Source: Kitasatospora arboriphila
Lineage (GTDB): Bacteria; Actinomycetota; Actinomycetes; Mycobacteriales; Mycobacteriaceae
Direction of reading: 5' to 3'
Assembly (NCBI RefSeq): GCF_000717275.1
Contig: NZ_JNYV01000011.1
Coordinates: 132,035 to 196,034, forward strand
Length of the DNA stretch: 64,000 nt
This document shows positions 58,639-64,000 of this stretch, piece after piece; the stretch's first letter is position 1; every line of letters starts with the position of its first letter. A program made the translations under genes and the position numbers. Below the pieces are notes generated by a model. The model saw nothing but the letters and a program-made list of their open reading frames with translations, did no database searches and was not told the DNA's origin.

Positions 58639-59729
58639 GCGTCGACGCGCAGAACCAGGACAAGCCGGCGCTTCCTGAAGATATCGACTTCGGACGTAAG
58701 GTCGCCGTGCTGCGCGTGCAGGGTGGCACGCTGTCGGGGCGGATCGACGTTCGCGCCGTGGCCGTGATCGTCATGTTGGTGGCCGCTGCGCTGGTGGTTG
58801 CGGTCTTTGCGCTCGGCACCGGGGACTACCCGGTGTCCCCCGACCGGGTGGTTCAGGCGATCTTCGGTAATGGATCCCGGATCGAAGAGCTCGTGGTGAT
58901 GGAATGGCGGATGCCGAGGGTGCTGCTGGCCCTGATCCTCGGGGCCGCACTGGGCGTCAGCGGGGCGGTGTTCCAGTCGATCACCCGAAATCCGCTGGGC
59001 AGCCCCGACATCATCGGCTTCAACACGGGCGCCTATACGGGCGCACTGGTGGTCCTGCTGATCATCGGTGGCGGCGGCTATTACGACACCGCGGTGGGCG
59101 CACTGGTCGGAGGCATGATCACCGCGCTCCTGGTGTACCTGCTGGCCTTCAAGCGTGGTGTCCAGGGATTTCGGCTCATCATCGTGGGAATCGCCATCAG
59201 CGCGGTCCTGTCGTCGGTGAACGCCTGGCTCATCCTGCGAGCGGACCTCGAGGATGCGATGTCTGCGGCGGTGTGGGGTGCCGGATCGCTCAACGGACTG
59301 GGTTGGACGCAGGCCCGCCCTGCCCTCATCCTGTTGGCGGTCCTCACCCCGCTGCTGGTTCTGGCGTCCTACCGGATGCCGATGCTCGATCTGGGCGATG
59401 ACGCCGCCAAGGCGTTGGGCATCCGCGCAGAACCGACGCGATTGGTGCTGATCGTCCTCGGTGTCGCACTCACCGCCGTTGCGACCGCAGCTGCGGGTCC
59501 CATCGCCTTCGTGTCGCTGGCCGCACCACAATTGGCCCGGAGGCTGACCCGCACGCCTGGCGTGGCAATGCTCCCGGCGGCGGCCATGGGCGCGTTGCTA
59601 CTGGTGGCCAGCGACCTCATCGCCCAGCGCGCCTTCACACCCACCCAGCTTCCGGTGGGAGTTGTCACGGTGTCGGTGGGCGGTCTCTACCTGGTGTGGC
59701 TTCTCGCCCGAGAGGCGCGTCGCCAGTGA
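58635..59729 (+). CDS. ferric-siderophore ABC importer permease (FecCD family)
   Basis: A 364-aa FecCD permease of the FepG type. It contains EWRMPRVLLALILGAALGVSG, RNPLGSPDIIGFNTGAYTGA (the short form of the family loop) and SLAAPQLARRLTRTPG. GTG 58635 overlaps the upstream permease stop by four bases, showing coupling. It pairs with that permease to form the channel. Confidence 0.92.
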   Translation: MSVDAQNQDKPALPEDIDFGRKVAVLRVQGGTLSGRIDVRAVAVIVMLVAAALVVAVFALGTGDYPVSPDRVVQAIFGNGSRIEELVVMEWRMPRVLLALILGAALGVSGAVFQSITRNPLGSPDIIGFNTGAYTGALVVLLIIGGGGYYDTAVGALVGGMITALLVYLLAFKRGVQGFRLIIVGIAISAVLSSVNAWLILRADLEDAMSAAVWGAGSLNGLGWTQARPALILLAVLTPLLVLASYRMPMLDLGDDAAKALGIRAEPTRLVLIVLGVALTAVATAAAGPIAFVSLAAPQLARRLTRTPGVAMLPAAAMGALLLVASDLIAQRAFTPTQLPVGVVTVSVGGLYLVWLLAREARRQ

Positions 59730-59768
59730 CCCAACAATCTCGAGACGTCCGATGACGAGGTGCGAACA

Positions 59769-60614
59769 GTGGACATGAGCAAAATCGCGGACCAAGAAGT
59801 ACCGTCCGCGACGCGTGGCGGCGACGGGGTGCACACCCGGTTGCAGGCTCAGGACGTCACCATCGGCTACGACAAGCGGGTGATCAGCGAATCGTTGAGC
59901 GTCGACATCCCAGACGGTGCCTTCACCGTGATCGTCGGACCCAACGCCTGCGGCAAATCGACTCTGCTGCGCGCACTTTCGCGACTTCTGGCCCCCACCA
60001 AGGGTTCGGTGCTGCTGGACGGTAAGGCGATCAGTTCGTATCCGGCCAAAGAGGTGGCGCGCCGGCTCGGTCTCCTGCCGCAGTCATCAATCGCGCCCGA
60101 CGGCATCAGGGTCGCCGACCTCGTCGCCCGTGGACGTTATCCCCACCAGAAGTTGATCCGGCAGTGGTCGGCCGACGACGAATCTGCCGTGATCGAGGCG
60201 ATGACGGCGACTGGCGTGACCGAGCTGTCGGGGCGACTGGTCGATGAACTCTCCGGCGGGCAACGCCAACGGGTTTGGGTGGCAATGGTGTTGGCGCAGC
60301 AGACCCCGCTGATGCTGCTCGACGAGCCGACCACGTTCCTGGACATCGCCTACCAGATCGACCTGCTCGAGTTGTGTGCCGAGCTCAACAAGACGGGCGG
60401 TCGAACGCTTGTGGCGGTGTTGCACGACCTCAACCACGCATGCCGCTACGCCGACCACATCATCGCCATGAAGGCAGGTGCCATCGTGGCGGAGGGCCGA
60501 CCGGCCGACATCATCACGGCCGATCTTGTCCGCGATGTGTTCGGCCTCCCATGCCGGATCATCGACGACCCGGAGTCGCGTACGCCCCTTGTGATCCCGC
60601 TCGTCAGACGCTAG
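59769..60614 (+). CDS. ferric-siderophore ABC importer ATPase (FepC/FecE type)
   Basis: A 281-aa ATPase with Walker A GPNACGKST, Q-loop PQSSIAPD, GRYPHQ, signature LSGGQRQRVW, Walker B LMLLDEPTTFLD and H-loop VLHDLNHACRYAD. GTG 59769 is chosen because ACGAGG (59755-59760) lies eight bases upstream; GTG 59760 and ATG 59775 are alternatives. It is 39 bp after the permease gene. Confidence 0.92.
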   Translation: MDMSKIADQEVPSATRGGDGVHTRLQAQDVTIGYDKRVISESLSVDIPDGAFTVIVGPNACGKSTLLRALSRLLAPTKGSVLLDGKAISSYPAKEVARRLGLLPQSSIAPDGIRVADLVARGRYPHQKLIRQWSADDESAVIEAMTATGVTELSGRLVDELSGGQRQRVWVAMVLAQQTPLMLLDEPTTFLDIAYQIDLLELCAELNKTGGRTLVAVLHDLNHACRYADHIIAMKAGAIVAEGRPADIITADLVRDVFGLPCRIIDDPESRTPLVIPLVRR

Positions 60615-60645
60615 CTGTCGCAGGAGGGGTCGGCCGAGCTGTGCA

Positions 60646-61626
60646 TCACTGCACTCGCTCGGCGATCAGGGGCACGACCGTGTCGAGCGCGTACTGGATC
60701 GACAGCACCGAGTTCGTCGAGTAGGCCCGTGAGATCGTGAGGTCGTCGAAGACGAGGTAGCGGCCGGCGGCGACGGCGGGCACCGACTTGAACAGCGGGT
60801 CGCCTTCCACCTCGGCGGCCGTGCGCTGGATCGGGAAGACCACCACCATGTCGGCGTCGAGCAATCCCAGGTTTTCGTTTGCGATGGGCACCGAGAATCC
60901 CTTGGCATCAGCAGGATCGATGGCGGGATTGGGGGTGAAGCCCAGTTTGACGAGGAACTCGACCCGTTCGGTGTCGGGCGAGTAAGCGCCCCACCCTGTT
61001 CCGGAACGAGCTGCCACCGTGACCGTCTTGCCGCGGAACTCGGGGTTCTGCCCGGCAACTTCGGTGAACCGGCCATTGAGCTGCTCGACCAGTTCGGCCC
61101 CCTTCTCCGGGACGCCCAGTGCTTGCGACACCATCGTCACCTGTTGTTCGAGGGTGGTCTTGTAGTTGTCGGCGCCTGCAGGCAACGCAACGGTCGGGGC
61201 GATCTCGGCCAACGTGTCGTATCTCTTCTGGTCTCCCGAGCTCTTGGTGTCGAGGATCAGATCCGGTTCGAGAGCGAGGATCTGCTCGAAGGACGGCTCC
61301 CGGGTTCCGATGATCTCGGGCGGGTTGTCGTAGAGTCCCTCGGCCCATGGGCCCACACCCTCGCCGCCGAAGTCGAGCCAGTCGCTTGCTCCCACCGGCT
61401 GCACACCGAGGGCAAGCGCGGTCTCGGCGTCGCCCCATCCGAGAGCGACCACCCGGGTCGGCGGCTTCTCAATCGTCACCGGGCCGAACTTGGTGGCCAC
61501 GGTGACCGGGTACGCGCCGGTTAACGTACCGGATGTCGGGGATTGCTCCTGATCGCTCTCATCGGAACAGGCGGCCACGAACAGAAGGGCAATAATGCTG
61601 AACACAGCTAGGACTCGGCGGAACAT
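60646..61626 (-). CDS. ferric-siderophore ABC importer substrate-binding lipoprotein
   Basis: A 326-aa lipoprotein. MFRRVLAVFSIIALLFVAAC gives a signal peptide and lipobox (VAAC, Cys at residue 20). The body follows the FecB type: VTVATKFGPVTIEKPPTRVV, WGDAETALALGVQPVG, LALEPDLILDT, LLDADMVVVFP. It is convergent with the importer ATPase, leaving a 31-bp gap, and has its own IdeR-like box five bases upstream of the start. It probably serves the permeases at 57.5-59.7 kb. Confidence 0.92.
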   Translation of the reverse strand: MFRRVLAVFSIIALLFVAACSDESDQEQSPTSGTLTGAYPVTVATKFGPVTIEKPPTRVVALGWGDAETALALGVQPVGASDWLDFGGEGVGPWAEGLYDNPPEIIGTREPSFEQILALEPDLILDTKSSGDQKRYDTLAEIAPTVALPAGADNYKTTLEQQVTMVSQALGVPEKGAELVEQLNGRFTEVAGQNPEFRGKTVTVAARSGTGWGAYSPDTERVEFLVKLGFTPNPAIDPADAKGFSVPIANENLGLLDADMVVVFPIQRTAAEVEGDPLFKSVPAVAAGRYLVFDDLTISRAYSTNSVLSIQYALDTVVPLIAERVQ

Positions 61627-61630
61627 GCGA

Positions 61631-61649
61631 TGAGGCTAGCCTATGCTTA
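61631..61649 (-). promoter_or_regulatory. IdeR-like iron box (uptake lipoprotein)
   Basis: TGAGGCTAGCCTATGCTTA on the plus strand matches about 14 of 19 IdeR consensus positions. It ends five bases from the minus-strand ATG at 61626, suggesting a leaderless, iron-repressed transcript. Confidence 0.72.
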
Positions 61650-61750
61650 GCGAGGCTCACCATGGGGCTTGGCGCCTGATGAAGTGCTCGTCCGGCGCGG
61701 CCTTGCGCAAACACTTGAACCGAGCAAGCGCTCGGTCGTAGGCTGCGTCC

Positions 61751-62527
61751 GTGGATATCAATGGAGCAAGTGCAGTAGTTACCGGTGGCGCATCGGGGAT
61801 CGGCGCCGCAGTCGCGCGCCAGCTCGCCGGACTGGGAGCCAAGGTTGTCATCGCTGACCTTCAGGCGGACAAGGGTGAGGCCCTCGCCAAGGAGATCGAC
61901 GGGGTGTTCGTCAGTGTCGACGTGACCAAGACCGAGCAGATCGAGGCCGCCGTGAACAAGGCGACCGAGCTGGGACCGCTTCGGGCACTGGTGAACTCGG
62001 CGGGCATCGGCTCGGCGCAGCGCACCATCGGGCGTGACGGCGAGTTCTCGTCGGCCCACGACCTGGACGCATTCCGAAAGGTCATCAACATCAACCTGAT
62101 CGGCAGTTTCGACGCGACCCGCCTGGCCGCGACCGCGATGAGTCGCAATGAGGCCACCGAAACCGGTGACAAGGGCGCGATCGTGTCGATGGCCAGCGTT
62201 GCGGCGTTCGATGGTCAGATCGGCCAGGCCGCATACTCGGCATCCAAGGGCGGCATCGTGAGCCTGACCCTCACCGTGGCGCGCGACCTCGCCGCTGCCG
62301 GCATTCGGAACAACACCGTTGCCCCCGGCCTCATCGAGACCCCGATCTACGGAACGGGTCCCGAATCGGAGGCGTTCAAGGCCAAGCTGGGGGAGAACGT
62401 CCTGTTCCCGAAGCGGCTCGGTACCCCAGACGAACTGGCGTCGATGGTCATCGAACTGATCACCAACTCCTACATGAACGGAGAGGTCATCCGCGTCGAC
62501 GGCGGCATCCGGATGCCACCGAAGTAA
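61751..62527 (+). CDS. SDR family dehydrogenase (3-hydroxyacyl-CoA dehydrogenase type II-like)
   Basis: A 258-aa short-chain dehydrogenase with TGGASGIGAAVA at the N-terminus, NSAGIG, SMASVAAFDGQIGQAAYSAS with catalytic Ser/Tyr, SKGG Lys, and NTVAPGLIETPI. The spacing resembles HSD17B10-type 3-hydroxyacyl-CoA dehydrogenases, suggesting fatty-acid or branched-chain oxidation. GTG 61751. No iron box points to it; it marks the return to housekeeping genes. Confidence 0.88.
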   Translation: MDINGASAVVTGGASGIGAAVARQLAGLGAKVVIADLQADKGEALAKEIDGVFVSVDVTKTEQIEAAVNKATELGPLRALVNSAGIGSAQRTIGRDGEFSSAHDLDAFRKVININLIGSFDATRLAATAMSRNEATETGDKGAIVSMASVAAFDGQIGQAAYSASKGGIVSLTLTVARDLAAAGIRNNTVAPGLIETPIYGTGPESEAFKAKLGENVLFPKRLGTPDELASMVIELITNSYMNGEVIRVDGGIRMPPK

Positions 62528-62550
62528 CTCGTCCGACAGAAGCGGTCAAC

Positions 62551-62611
62551 ATCGTCCCCCTGGACGGCCATCGAGGGAATTACTCCCTCGGTGCGCTGTC
62601 AGGGGGACGAT
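62551..62611. terminator. bidirectional terminator with nested hairpin
   Basis: ATCGTCCCCCTG (62551-62562) pairs perfectly with CAGGGGGACGAT (62600-62611); inside, CGAGGG (62572-62577) pairs with CCCTCG (62585-62590). TTTCTG follows. It separates the SDR gene from the convergent lyase gene. Confidence 0.8.
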
Positions 62612-62620
62612 TTCTGTGTG

Positions 62621-63445
62621 TCAGCTGGTGTATTCGGCGGCGAGTCGCGCGATCTTCTCGGCCCGCTTGAGGCGGGGCGGATCGCTGCCGTCGCGAACCA
62701 CCCGGCCGCGGGCCTCGAACTCCGACAGGAAGTCGGTGGCCCAGGCGGTGTCTTCCGAGCTGGGGCTGGCGACGCGGTTGATGACCACCGGCTGCGACGC
62801 GTTGAGGCACAGCTTTCCGGTGAGTCCGAACGCGACCGATGTCGCCGTCTTCGCCTCCAGGACGGCCACGTCGTCGGTGACCGCCGGACCGTCGATAGGG
62901 CCTGGTAATTCGGCGACCCGGCTGGCCACCACCAGTCGCGACCGCGGGTACGCCATCACGGCGTCGTCTGCAGCGGTGCCGGTGTCGTGGCGGTAGTCCC
63001 CGCTGCCGAACGCGAGGCGCAGGACGCCGCGGGCGCGGGCGATCTCGACGGCGTTCTCCACCCCGACCGCCGACTCGATGAGTGCGATGACAGGGGTGTG
63101 GCCACCGAGGCGGTCGAATGTCTCGCTCACCTGCGCGGCAGTCTCGGCCTTTGCCAGCATCACACCGGCCAGACCCGGTGCTCCGCGTAGCCGGTCGATG
63201 TCGTCGGACCAGAACCGCGTGGTCCTGTCGTTGATCCGTACCCAGGCCGTTGCGGTATCGAGCCAGGTACACACCCGTTCGCGTGCTGCGCCCTTCCCGC
63301 GCGGGTCGACGGCGTCTTCGAGATCGAGGATCACCTGGTCGGCGTCCGATCTGGCGGCGGCGTCGAAGTCGCCCTGGGCGGCGTTGACCAACATCCACGA
63401 GCGGGACAGTTCGGGTGTGACGGATCGGGCGATCGTGGAGGGCAT
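62621..63445 (-). CDS. HpcH/HpaI aldolase / citrate lyase beta (CitE-like) protein
   Basis: A 274-aa CitE-like TIM-barrel lyase. Visible features are RSWMLVNAA, DQVILDLEDAVDP with metal-binding acidic residues, WVRINDR, GVMLAKAETAAQV, VIALIESAVGVENA and the closing KLCLNASQP. These enzymes cleave or form C-C bonds of CoA thioesters such as citramalyl- or malyl-CoA; the exact substrate is not evident. ATG 63445 is preferred over the longer frame because the conserved start of the barrel follows it. Confidence 0.86.
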   Translation of the reverse strand: MPSTIARSVTPELSRSWMLVNAAQGDFDAAARSDADQVILDLEDAVDPRGKGAARERVCTWLDTATAWVRINDRTTRFWSDDIDRLRGAPGLAGVMLAKAETAAQVSETFDRLGGHTPVIALIESAVGVENAVEIARARGVLRLAFGSGDYRHDTGTAADDAVMAYPRSRLVVASRVAELPGPIDGPAVTDDVAVLEAKTATSVAFGLTGKLCLNASQPVVINRVASPSSEDTAWATDFLSEFEARGRVVRDGSDPPRLKRAEKIARLAAEYTS

Positions 63446-63614
63446 GTCCCTAGTGTGCGGCCGGCGCCGAAGCGGTCGCACTTTGAGTTCATTACGTTCA
63501 CCCGTGAGCGCAGGGTTGGGCCGCGTGCGATGCAGGGAGGAGCGAGGGAGCGCAGCGACTGAGTGACGACCGAAGAGCGCGCAATAAGGCCCAGCCCGTA
63601 GCGAACAATTAAAC

Positions 63615-63652
63615 AGAGTGGGCCGCCCCCTGACGGTGCGGCCCACTCTTTT
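63615..63652 (-). terminator. intrinsic terminator
   Basis: AGAGTGGGCCGC (63615-63626) pairs perfectly with GCGGCCCACTCT (63638-63649), 12 bp with an 11-base loop. It lies 13 bp downstream of the acyl-CoA dehydrogenase stop on the minus strand; TTTT flanks it on the plus side. Confidence 0.85.
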
Positions 63653-63664
63653 CAACGCTTCGGA

Positions 63665-64000
63665 CTAGAAGGAGGCTTCGTCGAGCTCCATCACGTCGTT
63701 GTCGATGTTCTCGATGATGCCGCGTGCGGCGGTCAGTTCGGGCAGGACGTTCTTGGCGAAGAAGTTCGCGACGCCGATCTTGCCGTTGTAGAACGCGGTG
63801 TCTGCTTCGGATGCACCGTTGTCGAGTGCGGCGAGGGCGACTTCGGCCTGGCGCAGCAGCAGCCAGGCAGAGCGCGCTCGGCCTTGAGCCGGCCGTTACC
63901 TGCTTCGGACTCGATGAACGAGCTGATCTGTCCGGCGACGTGGGCCAGTGCCTGGCCTTTGTCGCGGATGATCTTGCGGAAGAAGAAGTCCTGCGCCTGG
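63665..64000 (-). pseudogene. acyl-CoA dehydrogenase (FadE5-like) 3' end with internal deletion/frameshift
   Basis: The minus strand from the window edge reads [18 protein letters not shown]...[15 protein letters not shown], the C-terminal region of FadE5-type acyl-CoA dehydrogenases. At about 63873 the frame breaks, and the protein resumes in another frame as [18 protein letters not shown]...VMELDEASF to the TAG at 63665-63667. Compared with the family as I recall it, some 50 residues between these parts are missing, and the junction is out of frame. It is either a decayed gene or an assembly or sequencing deletion. The 5' part lies outside the window. Confidence 0.72.

Noticed and set aside
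1..64000. Mobile elements, CRISPR arrays, tRNA or rRNA genes
   Set aside because: I looked for transposase motifs, regularly spaced repeats, tRNA-like cloverleafs and rRNA signatures and saw none. A tRNAscan or ISfinder run would be decisive.

Overview
The window is high-GC actinobacterial DNA. Repeated TTAGG-type IdeR boxes, an MprB-like kinase gene and a FadE5-like gene point to the Mycobacteriales (Gordonia/Williamsia/Rhodococcus-like). This placement is inferred from gene content; no rRNA or species marker is present. Almost all of the sequence is devoted to metal acquisition.

Region 1 (about 0.05-10.65 kb) contains a siderophore-interacting reductase gene, a metal-chelate ABC importer (ATPase, two permeases, lipoprotein) and a complete azole-RiPP (TOMM) gene set. 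The RiPP set comprises a 40-codon candidate precursor, a short leader-binding/ThiF-like partner, an S15/CocE-type hydrolase, a YcaO cyclodehydratase, an MFS exporter and a SagB-type dehydrogenase. Three palindromes fitting the actinobacterial Zur pattern TGANAATNATTNTCA control the importer, the RiPP operon, and a divergent pair of sagB plus the cysteine-free ribosomal protein L36. Zinc-free L36 is a classical zinc-starvation gene. The set reads as a Zur-controlled locus making, exporting and re-importing a ribosomally made zinc-binding compound. I know of no described system of this kind, and it is the main discovery candidate here.

Region 2 (10.66-14.4 kb) has ordinary genes: a LigD-type DNA ligase, a HugZ-like protein, an SDR, and a sensor kinase that stops after its HisKA domain, at the edge of the siderophore cluster.

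Region 3 (14.4-61.65 kb) is a large iron-responsive siderophore cluster with at least seven IdeR-like boxes. It encodes a heterodimeric ABC exporter, an aryl carrier protein, a QuiC1/AsbF-type 3-dehydroshikimate dehydratase and an aryl-AMP ligase (together predicting a 3,4-dihydroxybenzoyl cap), an ornithine N-monooxygenase, MbtH, an aspartate 1-decarboxylase, a 6993-aa NRPS, an uptake lipoprotein, a hydroxyornithine formyltransferase and a 2074-aa NRPS. Next come a SIP-methyltransferase fusion, a degenerate adenylation protein, an unusual sigma-4/HARE-type DNA-binding protein and a second FecBCDE-like importer. Hand-read adenylation codes give Thr, two beta-Ala-like pockets (matching the decarboxylase) and N5-formyl-N5-hydroxyornithine; three codes remain unassigned. 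A C-E*-C arrangement without A-T in the large NRPS suggests that the small NRPS is inserted in trans. The predicted product is a mixed catecholate/hydroxamate peptide.

Region 4 (61.7-64.0 kb) returns to housekeeping genes: an SDR, a CitE/HpcH-type lyase, and the 3' end of an acyl-CoA dehydrogenase gene that carries an internal deletion/frameshift.

I saw no tRNA, rRNA, CRISPR array or insertion sequence. No gene-free stretch exceeds 300 bases; the longest is the roughly 256-bp spacer before 57535, which holds two IdeR-like boxes.
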